A DNA stretch of 64,000 nt from JABGQS01 sp963666505 (GTDB lineage: Bacteria > Bacillota > Clostridia > Christensenellales > SZUA-584), in contig CAXXXL010000003.1 in NCBI GenBank assembly GCA_963666505.2, forward strand, positions 682,001 through 746,000, in the 5' to 3' direction. Position 1 is the stretch's first letter. The number at the start of each line of letters is the position of its first letter. Shown in pieces: positions 8,129 to 17,748 of this stretch. The notes under the pieces are model-generated. The model did no database searches. It was not told where the DNA came from and worked only from the letters and a program-made list of their open reading frames with translations. Position numbers and translations under genes: made by a program.

Positions 8129-9295
8129 ATGAAAGACGTTACTGTTTATCCTGGAAAAGCATCGGGGATAGTACCTGCTTCGCCGTGCGTTGACGAGGAG
8201 ATAAGAGCTGCTGTCCTGGCATCTATAACGAAGACGGGTATTTGGCAGACAGATTCGTGCTGCAAAGCTGAGGATGTTTACAATGCTCTGTTTGGTATGG
8301 GCGCAAAGTTCAGAAAGCAGGACGATACGATAACGTTCTATTCACCGCCGCAAGAAGGCACTGCGGTTATAAAATGCTGCCGAAGTGTTTTCGATCTTAT
8401 TCTTCCGCTCTGCGCTGTTCTGGGAGGAGAATACAGCTTCCCCCAGGAGTTTGACTATGAAGCTGCAAAGACGCTTGAGGGCATGGGAGTTGAATGCAGC
8501 TGTGATAACGAAGCGATGACACTGAAAGGCAGGATAGAACCGGGGGATGTTGTCCTTGAAGACGGCAGGCTGCTTGACGGTTTTTTGCTATGTTTACCGA
8601 TTATGAAAGGCGCTGCTGTCCACTACGTCGGTACAGAAAACGCAGAACTTCCATTGAGCATACTTAAGGAGTTTGGATATAAGATAGACAGTCGTGACGG
8701 TTTCAGGATAGAACAGGAAAGGTATTCCGACGAGAGCTATGTTTTCAGGGCTGGTGGCGATTATGCTATGTCGGCATATACGATGCTATTTGGATTTTTC
8801 GGAGGTGAAGCCGGGGTTACCGGCCTTCTGGCAGAGTCTGCTCAGCCGCAGAAACGTATTATTGAAGAGTTTCGCAAACTTAAGCTTAACGTTCAGGAAT
8901 ACAGCGGTGCGGTTTTTGCTGAAAAGAGCAGAGCGCAGGCAGAGGTGATAGATATATCTGAGTCGGTCGAGCCTGCCGTGGTTCTTGCTCTTTGCTGCTT
9001 TGGAAAAGGCAGGTGTGTAATAAAGAATTCCGGATGTATCCGTGAACAAAAGAAGCGGGATTTTGATACGGTTTTGATTGGGCTGAAATCAATCGGAGCG
9101 GATATAATGCAGATAGGCGAGGATCTGCTGATTGCGGGCAGACAGACTGTGCTTGGCGGAAAGGCCAATGCCAGAGGCAGCGAGAGGGCAAGCCTTGTGT
9201 TTGCGGCGGCTGCACTGCTAAGCGAAACGGGTGTGACGATAGACAGGCCTTGCTGTCTTGAAGGCTTAAGTACGCTGGGAGTTTCTTTTATATGA
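8129..9295 (+). CDS. Degenerate EPSP-synthase-like protein
   Basis: A 388-residue protein that aligns by pattern with 5-enolpyruvylshikimate-3-phosphate synthase but has lost key features. The N-terminal substrate motif, normally a Lys-Ser-x-Ser-x-Arg type, reads PGKASGIVPASPCVDEEIR. The region equivalent to the Asp-containing active-site stretch reads DISESVEPAVVLALCCFGKG. The usual RxKExDR motif is reduced to CIREQKKRDFDTVLIGLKS. The fold therefore seems kept while aromatic-pathway catalysis is doubtful. It starts nine bases after the HMA stop, with GGGAGAG upstream, in the metal operon. No other shikimate gene is nearby. The fold call is by eye. Confidence 0.62.
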   Translation: MKDVTVYPGKASGIVPASPCVDEEIRAAVLASITKTGIWQTDSCCKAEDVYNALFGMGAKFRKQDDTITFYSPPQEGTAVIKCCRSVFDLILPLCAVLGGEYSFPQEFDYEAAKTLEGMGVECSCDNEAMTLKGRIEPGDVVLEDGRLLDGFLLCLPIMKGAAVHYVGTENAELPLSILKEFGYKIDSRDGFRIEQERYSDESYVFRAGGDYAMSAYTMLFGFFGGEAGVTGLLAESAQPQKRIIEEFRKLKLNVQEYSGAVFAEKSRAQAEVIDISESVEPAVVLALCCFGKGRCVIKNSGCIREQKKRDFDTVLIGLKSIGADIMQIGEDLLIAGRQTVLGGKANARGSERASLVFAAAALLSETGVTIDRPCCLEGLSTLGVSFI

Positions 9296-9449
9296 ACAGC
9301 AGGGAACAAAGGCGAGTGTAAGGAAAGAAAGGCTTCTGGTACCACTTAAAAACGAAAGTTTTTTTATTGACATAAGAGCGCGTTTGGTATACAATTATTT
9401 TAACAGAATATATACATGAATGTTATTTATACTATATTTAAACTACTAT

Positions 9450-9535
9450 TTGAGCTAATGGCGACCATCTCCGAAAGGGATGCACGCAAAGCATGAAGTC
9501 TAAGGCTGGGTTAGAGGCTATGACGGTTCGGCTGT
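9450..9535 (+). ncRNA. GEMM-type (c-di-GMP-I class) riboswitch
   Basis: The aptamer hallmarks occur in order: a stem CATCTCC-GAAA-GGGATG capped by a GAAA tetraloop (about 9466-9482), the conserved CACGCAAAGC, GTCTAAGG, and a second helix ending GGCTATGACGGTTCGGCTG. It is followed at once by an intrinsic terminator, the usual expression platform. The next gene is the membrane protein at 9748. The GEMM family binds c-di-GMP (type Ia) or cGAMP (type Ib); I cannot tell which from sequence alone. The rest of 9296-9747 shows no gene. Confidence 0.75.
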
Positions 9536-9561
9536 CTCGTTGGTGTGAGACGGCTTTTTTT
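9528..9561 (+). terminator. Riboswitch expression-platform terminator
   Basis: Arms GGCTGTCTC and GAGACGGCT (one G-T pair) flank a short loop and are followed by TTTTTTT. The 5' arm overlaps the end of the aptamer, as expected for ligand-controlled termination. Confidence 0.8.
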
Positions 9562-9747
9562 GTGGTTTGATATGGTTAATGACACAAAAGAGCCAATATC
9601 GCCTTTTCGGTTAACATATTTAAATTGAGCTGTGGGAAACTCCGCAGCTCTTTAATTTTAATTTCGCCGGTCCGGTAAAAGATTTTGAAAAAGCTTTGTG
9701 GTATAATGTATGCATTATAGCGCACCATACTTGATAGGGAGAAAGCC

Positions 9748-11088
9748 ATGAATAACAAAAAGACGTTAAATTTCCCCATAATCACAGCGTATACTGTTTT
9801 ACTTGCGGGAGTGGCGATTGTAATAGAGCTTGTGCTTAAGGCTATACCTGTGCCCGAAGGGCTTGAAAGCGTCGGGCAGGGCCTTGCGGAAACGGGATTT
9901 TCGGTTGCTGTTATTGCTGTGTCGATACTTGCGGTAATAACGAATATAAGCGACCGGCGTTTTTTCGGGATAACGGCAGGTGAGTACCTAAAGTTCAGAC
10001 GAAAGAAGTTTGAACCCGGATTTTACGACGTTCTTGTAATAATCGTACTTCTTGGTGCACTGCAGTATGCTGCGCTTGCGCTTGGCTTAAGGTATGCCGC
10101 CTCCGTCGCTTTTGTCGAGATAATCACGCTCATGATCGTTCAGATAAGATGGGGGCTTGGTATAGCATTTTTCTATTATGACAAGGAGAAACAGATACGT
10201 GCGTTCATTTTGGCAGAGATAGAAGCGAATTTGAAGACAGTTGCGGATGAAAGCGCGCATAAAAAGCGCAGGGAGAGAGCAGAGCTTTATGTGGCTTCAA
10301 GGATAGACAACCTTTTTGCCCATACAAAAAACGCTGTTTCAAAAAAGGAGACTACTCAGGTATCAAGCAATCTGTCTTTGATGGCGCATATACTTGGGCT
10401 GCTGCTCGGCAATGAGTATCAGAGCGTATGGCGAAACTATGAGACAAGGCTTGACAGACTTATTGCTTCGATTATATCCGATGATGAATTAAACGAGTAT
10501 GCCGTAAACAGCGTTGTAAGGATGACAGACGAGATATTGTCAACAAAGGAGTCTGACGACAAGCAGATCGCTATGAACTGTGACTTTGACAGGACGAGAA
10601 ACGAGAGCTATAAGATGCTCGGCTATGCTCACACAAGGCTGCTCGAGCACATGTTCGATAAAAAGCTATTCTATTTGCTGGCGGCTGTAAAGATATACGG
10701 AATAACCAGCATGGAGAGGAAAGCGGGCAGGTATTCTTTATACACAGAGCAGTTTGCAAAAGCAATCGAAGCTTCGGAACATGCCGAAGAAATAGGCCGG
10801 ATGGCAGTGCAGAGCATGAAAAAACTTAAAATGCAGTGTTTTGAAGACGGTAAAGCTACCGAGACTGCAATGTATTTCATTATGCTGCTAAGGTCTCTTG
10901 AAAAGCACAACGTTGAAACTGCTAGCCTTTGGGAAGAACCGGAGGAAAAAGAAGAGATAAACGAAGAGTTGGAGCGAAGTATGTGTATGCTCAAAACGGC
11001 TGCCGGACTTAAGACGGATTGCAGCCTTTCAGAGCAGGATAGAAGTGAAGCTGGCGAACTTGTAAAACTTATTGACAGATGCGTATAA
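9748..11088 (+). CDS. Unknown membrane protein under the GEMM riboswitch
   Basis: A 446-residue protein I do not recognise. The N-terminal ~150 residues hold about four hydrophobic helices (TAYTVLLAGVAIVIELVL; VAVIAVSILAVI; VLVIIVLLGALQYAALALGL; AFVEIITLMIVQI). The remaining ~300 residues are soluble, charged and probably helical. The start follows GGGAGAAAGCC. The upstream riboswitch and terminator suggest control by a cyclic dinucleotide, hence a role in surface, motility or attachment behaviour, but no GGDEF, EAL or adhesion motif is visible. A separate promoter in 9562-9747 is possible. Confidence 0.8.
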   Translation: MNNKKTLNFPIITAYTVLLAGVAIVIELVLKAIPVPEGLESVGQGLAETGFSVAVIAVSILAVITNISDRRFFGITAGEYLKFRRKKFEPGFYDVLVIIVLLGALQYAALALGLRYAASVAFVEIITLMIVQIRWGLGIAFFYYDKEKQIRAFILAEIEANLKTVADESAHKKRRERAELYVASRIDNLFAHTKNAVSKKETTQVSSNLSLMAHILGLLLGNEYQSVWRNYETRLDRLIASIISDDELNEYAVNSVVRMTDEILSTKESDDKQIAMNCDFDRTRNESYKMLGYAHTRLLEHMFDKKLFYLLAAVKIYGITSMERKAGRYSLYTEQFAKAIEASEHAEEIGRMAVQSMKKLKMQCFEDGKATETAMYFIMLLRSLEKHNVETASLWEEPEEKEEINEELERSMCMLKTAAGLKTDCSLSEQDRSEAGELVKLIDRCV

Positions 11089-11169
11089 AAGTTTGCACTT
11101 TGATTTTATAACAATGTTTGGTACAATGAATATTGCAATATTATTAGTAAAGCATGAAAGGGACTTGCG

Positions 11170-12741
11170 ATGCAGATTACTTTTACAGGTGCGGCAAGAT
11201 GTGTGACCGGCTCTTGCACATTGATTGAAACGAACGATAAGAAGATACTAATCGACTGTGGGATGAGACAGGGGGCAGACGAAAAAAATACACCGGTAAA
11301 AGATGGATTTATTTTCAACCCAGGAGATATAGATGTAGTTTTTCTGACACATGCGCACATAGACCACTCGGCTCTAATACCTTTGCTTGTCAAGCAGGGT
11401 TTTGAGGGGGAAGTCTATTGCACGGGCGCTACCAGCAGGCTTTGCTCTATTATGTTCCCGGACGCAGGGCACATACAAGAGATGGAGACGGAGTGGACAA
11501 ACAGAAAACGCAGGCGTGCGGGTAAAAAAGAGATAGAGCCTCTCTATAGCGTTGATGACGCAAAAAGATCTATTAAGTACCTAACGCCAGTCAATTATAA
11601 CGAACTCATAAAGGTTTTTGACGATGTTTCTGTCAGGTTTATCGATGCCGGACATCTATTGGGTTCAGCTTCGGTAGAGCTTTTTACTGAAGGCAAAACG
11701 CTCGTTTTTTCGGGTGATATCGGTAACAAAGACAAGCCGATAATAAAGGACCCGACTTATATCGAAGACGCAGACTATGTGTTTATGGAGAGCACGTACG
11801 GCGACAGGAATCATGAGGAATTTATCCCGACACGGGAGCAGCTGAAGAATGTTCTTGCCGAGGCGCTTAAAAGGGGAGGCAATATAGTCATACCTTCTTT
11901 TGCAGTAGGGCGTACACAGGAGGTTCTCTACGACATCAGCATACTTCTTGAAGAAAAGCAGGTTCCAGGGCTAGAGAATGTGCCGGTCTATATAGACAGC
12001 CCTTTGGGTATTGCTGCTACTGAGATATTTGATTCGAGCAGCAAGAAAGAGTATTACGACGCAGAGGCAATGGCGTATAAAGCAGAAGGAGTGGAATTCT
12101 TCTCTTTTGATACGCTTATAGTAGCACAGAGTGTTGACGAATCTAAAGCTATTAATTTTGATGAGAGGCAGAAGATAATAATATCTTCGAGCGGGATGTG
12201 TGATGCAGGAAGAATCAAGCATCATTTGAAGCATAACTTATGGCGTGCGGACTCCACGATACTTTTTGTGGGATACCAAGCTGTTGGCACGCTTGGAAGA
12301 AGGATATTGGACGGCGGCGCTAAAAGTATTCGTATATTCGGAGAAGAGATTATGCCACGTGCGACTATAGAAAGAATCGAGGGGTTCTCCGGACATGCAG
12401 ACAGGAACGGGCTCTTAGAATGGATAGGGCATTTCCCTGCAACCGTGCAGAAAGTGTTTGTAATGCATGGCGAGAACGGAGTTGCGCTGAATTTTGCAAA
12501 AGATTTAGTTAAGCTGGGATATGATGCTATAGCACCGGATATTCTTGATACGTTTGATACGAAGGTTCTTGAGGCTAGCAAGGTAAGCGTAAGACAGCCT
12601 GTTAAGGAGCATGTTGACTTGATCGACGAGCTGCATCGTAGGCTGGCTATTGCTGCCAGCAGCGAGAGGGACAGCATGGAAAAAGAACTGCGGCAGCTGC
12701 TAGAGAAATGGGACAGCGCCGCCAGCCAGCAGGCGCTTTGA
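11170..12741 (+). CDS. MBL-fold beta-CASP ribonuclease-like hydrolase
   Basis: A 523-residue metallo-beta-lactamase/beta-CASP protein of the CPSF73/YSH1 type, probably a zinc-dependent RNA endo- or exonuclease. Visible motifs: THAHIDHSALIP (two-zinc site), DAGHLLGSAS, FSGDIGNKDKP, MESTYGDRNH, the beta-CASP segment VIPSFAVGRTQEVLY, SSSGMCDAGRIKHHL, and the C-terminal FSGHADRNGL and VMHGEN histidines. It lacks the C-terminal domain of RNase J. It stands alone between two unrelated genes; the start follows AAAGGGA. Confidence 0.88.
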   Translation: MQITFTGAARCVTGSCTLIETNDKKILIDCGMRQGADEKNTPVKDGFIFNPGDIDVVFLTHAHIDHSALIPLLVKQGFEGEVYCTGATSRLCSIMFPDAGHIQEMETEWTNRKRRRAGKKEIEPLYSVDDAKRSIKYLTPVNYNELIKVFDDVSVRFIDAGHLLGSASVELFTEGKTLVFSGDIGNKDKPIIKDPTYIEDADYVFMESTYGDRNHEEFIPTREQLKNVLAEALKRGGNIVIPSFAVGRTQEVLYDISILLEEKQVPGLENVPVYIDSPLGIAATEIFDSSSKKEYYDAEAMAYKAEGVEFFSFDTLIVAQSVDESKAINFDERQKIIISSSGMCDAGRIKHHLKHNLWRADSTILFVGYQAVGTLGRRILDGGAKSIRIFGEEIMPRATIERIEGFSGHADRNGLLEWIGHFPATVQKVFVMHGENGVALNFAKDLVKLGYDAIAPDILDTFDTKVLEASKVSVRQPVKEHVDLIDELHRRLAIAASSERDSMEKELRQLLEKWDSAASQQAL

Positions 12742-12810
12742 CAGCAGAGCGGGCAGGGATGCTTTGATGAATAGTATATAGAAAAAACGCAGTAAGAAGG
12801 AAGATAGAGT

Positions 12811-14319
12811 ATGGCCAGATACAGCAGGAAAAGACGCAGCAGAAGGCATAGCTCCTTAAGAAGTCTTGAAAATAAAAATAAGCCGGTGCAGAACACGCAA
12901 AGCACTCAGCGGTCCAGTACAAGCAAATCGGCGAATAAAGGCGGTTTCAAAACATTTTTACGTAAACATATACGGATTGTTGCCGTAGCGGTTTTTGTTC
13001 TGATAGTCGGCGGTTTTGTGCTGGGAATACTTCTCAGCGGAAAGAGTACGGACAAAACCGCAGACAGCAGCATTCAGACTTCGCCCGGGCAGACTGAAGC
13101 GGTCTTTGCCGAACCTACAGATATGCCGGAAGAGGCTTTTTCGGAATATTCTGAAGAAGCGGGATATAACTATGATGACGTTGACGAAAGCGTTCTTGCC
13201 GGGCTAACCGGCAGCGACGAGAGTCTTTTCAGCGACGACGCGGAGCTGGAGGATGCTATTTTCGCCGCTGAGGGAATACGCATTGGTGTGACTTTAGGAG
13301 ACCTTAATTCAGACATAGATAAGCTTTATCTGAGCAAGCTTGAACAGACATCCAACGACTACGAGGTCGACAGGCTTGTTTACGAAGTTTATTATTATAA
13401 CGCAGAAGGCAGCTTTAACCAGCAGCTTCAGGACGTAAGAAGTCTTATCAAAAATGAAGTCGATGCTATAATCGTCGGTAACACTAATACAGAAGCGTTT
13501 CGTATGGTGGTCGCAATGGCGGATGAAGCAGGTATACCGGTAGTTACATATAACGCACCGGAAGACGCTGAAGGATATCAGATAAATATCGTGCCTGATG
13601 ATGCAAAGTGGGGAACGCAGTGCGGTCAATTCATGGCGCAGAATCTTTTGGAAGGCAATGTGCTTCAGATTCTTGGCAGCGAAAAGAGTGAGGTTGATAC
13701 TATAAGAGCGGCTGCGATTAATCAGGCGCTGCTTGCAAACGACCAGCTTATACTGGAAGATGTAATTTATGCGGACTGGGACGGAGACGACGCTCAAGAT
13801 GCTCTGGAGAATTTCTTTGAGGAGGAGGGCTATGTCAGCGGTATAATCACTGAAGAAGGAATGGCGATGGGTATACTCGATGCTTATATTGATATTCAGA
13901 AACTGCCAAAAGTAATGTGCGGAGATGTTTCCGCCGGTTTCATAAAAAAATGGCATGATCTCAAAACGAAGGGAATAGATCTAACGATAGAGTCTGATGA
14001 CGATGATGAAGAGGATACCGTAGTAAATATAAAAGCCGGTTTTGATGAAATGATAGTGATTGCACAGCCTGCACCGGTCAATATCGGTGCGGTAGCTTTT
14101 GAGATCGCTTATAAGCTGGCGCAGGGACGGACATTGAAAACAACAGAGCAGACCTTTGTATATAATGCAGAGACTGTCATAACTAACGATAATCTTCCAA
14201 AATATTATGCAATGGTTATGGATAAGGAAGATGATTATCTATTAAGAGATGTGATTACAGAGGAGACACTCGAGAGCCTGCTCAGCCCGGCACAGGAACC
14301 ACAGGACTCGGGAGAATAA
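12811..14319 (+). CDS. Membrane-anchored periplasmic-binding-protein-like sugar sensor
   Basis: A 502-residue protein. The first ~45 residues are arginine-rich (MARYSRKRRSRRHSSL), followed by one hydrophobic anchor (IVAVAVFVLIVGGFVLGILL), then an acidic extracytoplasmic linker and a type I periplasmic-binding fold from about residue 155 (RIGVTLGDLNSD; AIIVGNTNTEAFRMVV; GIPVVTYNAPED; GISSGGIITEEGMAMGI-like region). It has no lipobox, unlike normal ABC-transporter binding proteins. No ABC sugar permease lies beside it, so it may be an orphan receptor or serve a distant transporter. The ligand is unknown. Confidence 0.7.
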   Translation: MARYSRKRRSRRHSSLRSLENKNKPVQNTQSTQRSSTSKSANKGGFKTFLRKHIRIVAVAVFVLIVGGFVLGILLSGKSTDKTADSSIQTSPGQTEAVFAEPTDMPEEAFSEYSEEAGYNYDDVDESVLAGLTGSDESLFSDDAELEDAIFAAEGIRIGVTLGDLNSDIDKLYLSKLEQTSNDYEVDRLVYEVYYYNAEGSFNQQLQDVRSLIKNEVDAIIVGNTNTEAFRMVVAMADEAGIPVVTYNAPEDAEGYQINIVPDDAKWGTQCGQFMAQNLLEGNVLQILGSEKSEVDTIRAAAINQALLANDQLILEDVIYADWDGDDAQDALENFFEEEGYVSGIITEEGMAMGILDAYIDIQKLPKVMCGDVSAGFIKKWHDLKTKGIDLTIESDDDDEEDTVVNIKAGFDEMIVIAQPAPVNIGAVAFEIAYKLAQGRTLKTTEQTFVYNAETVITNDNLPKYYAMVMDKEDDYLLRDVITEETLESLLSPAQEPQDSGE

Positions 14320-14321
14320 CA

Positions 14322-14368
14322 TATAAATAAAAAAAGCGCCCGGTTGAACGGACGCTTTTTTTATTTAT
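14322..14368. terminator. Bidirectional intrinsic terminator
   Basis: A long stem pairs the A-rich arm ending AAAAAAAGCG with the T-rich arm CGCTTTTTTT; the loop is about 15 bases. It serves the binding-protein gene from the left and the ABC exporter gene from the right. Confidence 0.85.
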
Positions 14369-14383
14369 GCTCAGAATCCTTCG

Positions 14384-16144
14384 CTAAGCAAACAAGTCAG
14401 GTTTGTGTTCTTCGGTATAGAACTGTGCGTCATAGAGGCGCTTATACAAACCGTTTTCGATTGAGTAGAGCTGCCTGTGACTTCCTTTCTCCACAATGCC
14501 GTCTGCAGCAAGCACAACGATCTCGTCTGCGTTTCGTATGGTAGAGAGCCTGTGTGCTATAACGAGCGTTGTACGGCCTTTGGAGAGCTTCTTGAGTGAC
14601 TGCTGTATCTTTATCTCCGTTTCGTTGTCGAGCGCAGATGTGGCCTCGTCAAGTATCAGTATAGGCGGGTTCTTAAGGAACACTCTTGTTATTGATATTC
14701 GCTGTTTCTGACCGCCGGACAGCCGGATGCCCTTTTCGCCCACCCATGTTTCATAGCCGTCTGGCAGGTTCTCTATAAACTCGTGTATATTTGCATTTCT
14801 GGCTGCTTGCTTCATCTCTTTTTCGCTGGCGTCTGTTCTGCCGTAAAGAATATTGTCTCGGATCGTGCCGGTGAACAGGAAGACCTCCTGAGATACATGG
14901 CCGATGCTTCCACGCAGCGAGTCGAGAGTATATTTGCGTATGTCCTCTCCGTCTAGTGTGATGCGGCCCTTTGTGACGTCGTAGAAACGTGGTATAAGAT
15001 GGCACAGCGTTGTCTTGCCGCCGCCTGACGGGCCGACTAGCGCTACAGTAGTTCCATGAGCTATTTCGAGCGACACATCTTTTAATACCTTCTCATCTTC
15101 GTTATAGAAAAAGGTGACGTTTTCTATGTTTATATTGCCCTTTGCACTGTGAAGTATCTTGTCCCCGCCGACTATCTCTGGCTTCTCCTGCATTATCTCG
15201 TGAAACCTTGCGAAGCCGTTCATACCCTGTTCGAACTGCTGGGTGAAGTTTGTCAGTCTGCGTATCGGCTGCATGACAAGGTTTATATACAAGATGAAAC
15301 CTGTAAGCTCGCCGATAGTTATCATTTCTTTATATGCAAAGAATCCACCAAGGCCAAGAGCGACGACGTTTAGAAAGCTGATAAAGAAACCCATACCTGA
15401 AGCAAAGATGGACATTCTTTGATACGCTTCGTTCTTTGCAGACCGAAACATGCTGTTGCCTTCGTCAAACCGCTTTATCTCGTAGTCTTCATTTGTGAAA
15501 GATTTTGCTACACGGATACCGGCAAGGCTGTTCTCGAGCTGGGCGTTTATATCCGCTGTTTTTTCTCTTACCGCCTTAAAACCGCTTGACATCTTTGAAC
15601 GCTGGGAGATAGAAAACCATATCATGAACGGGATCACGCCGATGTAGATGATGAGAGTGATCCTCCACTCCATGAACGAGAGTATTACAAAAGAACCGAC
15701 GAGCATTACAAAGGAAATAAAGATATCTTCCGGTCCATGGTGGGCAAGTTCGGTTATTTGGTTTAAGTCGTTAACCATACGGCTCATAAGCTTTCCTGTA
15801 CGCTGGTTGTCGTAGAATTTGAAATCAAGTTTCTGCATGTGTTTGAAGAGGTCGCTTCGCATGTCCGCTTCCATGCGCACGCCTACGACGTGCCCCCAGT
15901 AATTCATGAAATATGAACAGCCAGCCATTAAAATATACAGGCCGAGCAGCAGACCTACCATCAGGAGCATCTGAACAATGAGCCTGTCAGGGATAAGCTG
16001 GTCTATTATCCTTGTAGTAAAGGCCGGGTAAACAAGCTCTATGCCTGCGAGGATAAAAGCCACTATAAGGTCTGTTATAAACAGAGCACGGTGCTTTTTG
16101 AAATATGATGCAAACCGTATGAACATATCTTTTGTGTATTTCAT
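14384..16144 (-). CDS. ABC exporter half-transporter (membrane domain fused to ATPase)
   Basis: A 586-residue type IV exporter half. The N-terminal ~320 residues carry six membrane helices with the coupling segment LDFKFYDNQRTGKLMSRMVND. The ATPase domain has GPSGGGKTTLCHLIPRF (Walker A), SHVSQEVFLFTGTIRDNI (Q-loop region), LSGGQKQRISI (signature), ILILDEATSALD (Walker B) and IAHRLST. It is probably a homodimeric drug or lipid exporter; the substrate is not predictable. The start has AGGAGGAATAC upstream. It is transcribed alone; the thioesterase gene upstream has its own ribosome site and a 72-bp gap. Confidence 0.93.
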   Translation of the reverse strand: MKYTKDMFIRFASYFKKHRALFITDLIVAFILAGIELVYPAFTTRIIDQLIPDRLIVQMLLMVGLLLGLYILMAGCSYFMNYWGHVVGVRMEADMRSDLFKHMQKLDFKFYDNQRTGKLMSRMVNDLNQITELAHHGPEDIFISFVMLVGSFVILSFMEWRITLIIYIGVIPFMIWFSISQRSKMSSGFKAVREKTADINAQLENSLAGIRVAKSFTNEDYEIKRFDEGNSMFRSAKNEAYQRMSIFASGMGFFISFLNVVALGLGGFFAYKEMITIGELTGFILYINLVMQPIRRLTNFTQQFEQGMNGFARFHEIMQEKPEIVGGDKILHSAKGNINIENVTFFYNEDEKVLKDVSLEIAHGTTVALVGPSGGGKTTLCHLIPRFYDVTKGRITLDGEDIRKYTLDSLRGSIGHVSQEVFLFTGTIRDNILYGRTDASEKEMKQAARNANIHEFIENLPDGYETWVGEKGIRLSGGQKQRISITRVFLKNPPILILDEATSALDNETEIKIQQSLKKLSKGRTTLVIAHRLSTIRNADEIVVLAADGIVEKGSHRQLYSIENGLYKRLYDAQFYTEEHKPDLFA

Positions 16145-16216
16145 GTATTCCTCCTAAGCCTCTCTAGAGAATAGCACAAAGCAGGCAGAAGTTAAACGGC
16201 AGTAATGGTTTATGTT

Positions 16217-16714
16217 TTATAAGTCTACAGTATCCGGGTCGTTTATATCAAGGTGCACTTTCCAGTCGTCTCCGCCGAAACCCTCGGAAATGTTGTCGAT
16301 GCGCATTTTAACGTATTTGCCCCATGCAGTTACAGCAACTTCGCCATCTGGGGTATATATTTCTCCTGTACCTTCGAAAAGCAGGCGGTTCTGGGACGTT
16401 ATACGCCCGACTGCCCTTAGCGGAGTGTTATATGGCACCGGTTTTTTATAGCACGTTTTGAGCTCTGCAGTGACACCCCACACGTCCGGGTCACCTATCT
16501 GCACGACTCTCCCTATCGTCTCGTCAAGTACCGCGGCCGCTACTCCGCCGTGAAGCCTTCCCGGATAGCTCTGGTGCGCTGCCGGTGGTGTGAATATGCA
16601 AACGACCTCGTCTTCATCCGTTTCAAAAAAGCTGGCTTTCAGCCCCATGTCGTTGCTAAGGCCGCATATAAAGCAATCCTTGGAATTTGGCTGCTTGTTT
16701 ATCAGTTTCTTCAT
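16217..16714 (-). CDS. PaaI-family hotdog thioesterase
   Basis: A 165-residue hotdog-fold protein with the PaaI-type motif LHGGVAAAVLDETIG (around residues 54-68), which includes the catalytic aspartate/glutamate position. It probably hydrolyses an acyl-CoA or aromatic acyl-CoA. The N-terminus carries CFICG and the central strands read AELKTCYKKPVPYN, both typical of small clostridial members. The start follows GGAGGGGCAC. The acyl substrate cannot be inferred from the neighbours. Confidence 0.85.
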   Translation of the reverse strand: MKKLINKQPNSKDCFICGLSNDMGLKASFFETDEDEVVCIFTPPAAHQSYPGRLHGGVAAAVLDETIGRVVQIGDPDVWGVTAELKTCYKKPVPYNTPLRAVGRITSQNRLLFEGTGEIYTPDGEVAVTAWGKYVKMRIDNISEGFGGDDWKVHLDINDPDTVDL

Positions 16715-16908
16715 GTGCCCCTCCAGAGTAAGATATTACGTTTGGTATTATAGCATACTTTTAATACTTTAATTCATTTAATCATATAAAATCGATTTAA
16801 CACTAATATTATTGAAATATTGGGTAATCATTGTTTGCGCAGGAGGTTTTCAGTACGGCGCATTTGTGTTATCATATGCAAAGCGATAAATTTTGCATGA
16901 GGATGGAT

Positions 16909-17523
16909 ATGATACGTAAACTTGACGCAGAGCTTTTCAGTGTATGCGACGGCAGAAAAACGCACCATGGGCCAAGTCAGTACTGGTTCAAAAAGAAGAT
17001 GCATGGGCTTTCGGGCTGCGGACCGACAACAGCTGCAGTGATACTCAGCTATATGTCACAAGCGTTTCCGGAAAAGTGTTCTGCGCTGTATGAACATGAG
17101 ACTCCGGCGACAAAAGAAGACTTTACCCGTTTTATGCAGGACGTGAGGGAATATGTCAAGCCGGGTGCAATGGGGTTGACTGACCATAAATATTTTGGAG
17201 CGGCGACCATTGAGTATGCAAAGACAAAGGGGGTTGAATTAAAGTCGCAGGTTGTTTCGAGGAGCCTTAGCCTAGGTGTGGCGTATGGGTTTATAAAGAG
17301 GGCTGTTGATGAGCAATATATGCCAGCGTTGCTGATACTTCGCAATCCGGAGCTTGAGCTTGACGAGTTCACGTGGCATTGGATGGCTGTGAGCGGTTAT
17401 GACGATAAGAAGGAAACGATATTCATATCTACATACGGGGAAGAGTATGAGCTTGACTTTTCAAAAGTATGGAACCAACGCAAACCTTACAGCGCAAGCT
17501 GTGTATATTTTTTCCCTGATTAG
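16909..17523 (+). CDS. C39-like cysteine peptidase-fold protein
   Basis: A protein of about 204 residues from the ATG at 16909, chosen because GAGG lies six bases upstream; an open frame reaches 16831. The segment LSGCGPTTAAVILSYM matches the nucleophile loop of papain-like C39_2 proteins, and TWHWMAVSGYD supplies a candidate catalytic histidine. No signal peptide is seen, so it may be cytoplasmic. No substrate or transporter is adjacent, so function beyond the fold is unknown. Two tRNA genes follow. Confidence 0.65.
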   Translation: MIRKLDAELFSVCDGRKTHHGPSQYWFKKKMHGLSGCGPTTAAVILSYMSQAFPEKCSALYEHETPATKEDFTRFMQDVREYVKPGAMGLTDHKYFGAATIEYAKTKGVELKSQVVSRSLSLGVAYGFIKRAVDEQYMPALLILRNPELELDEFTWHWMAVSGYDDKKETIFISTYGEEYELDFSKVWNQRKPYSASCVYFFPD

Positions 17524-17621
17524 TGTAAACGGCAGGTATAATTTAAATAGTAACAAAAATTTTCTGTAAAACAGTTGACTATAACGCAAATTTGCTATAG
17601 AATAGCTTTTGCACGTTTCGT

Positions 17622-17698
<77 letters not shown>

Positions 17699-17748
17699 TT
17701 CTAAATGCAGTTCGCCGGTCGATAACTCGGCTGGCGATTTGCCTATAT

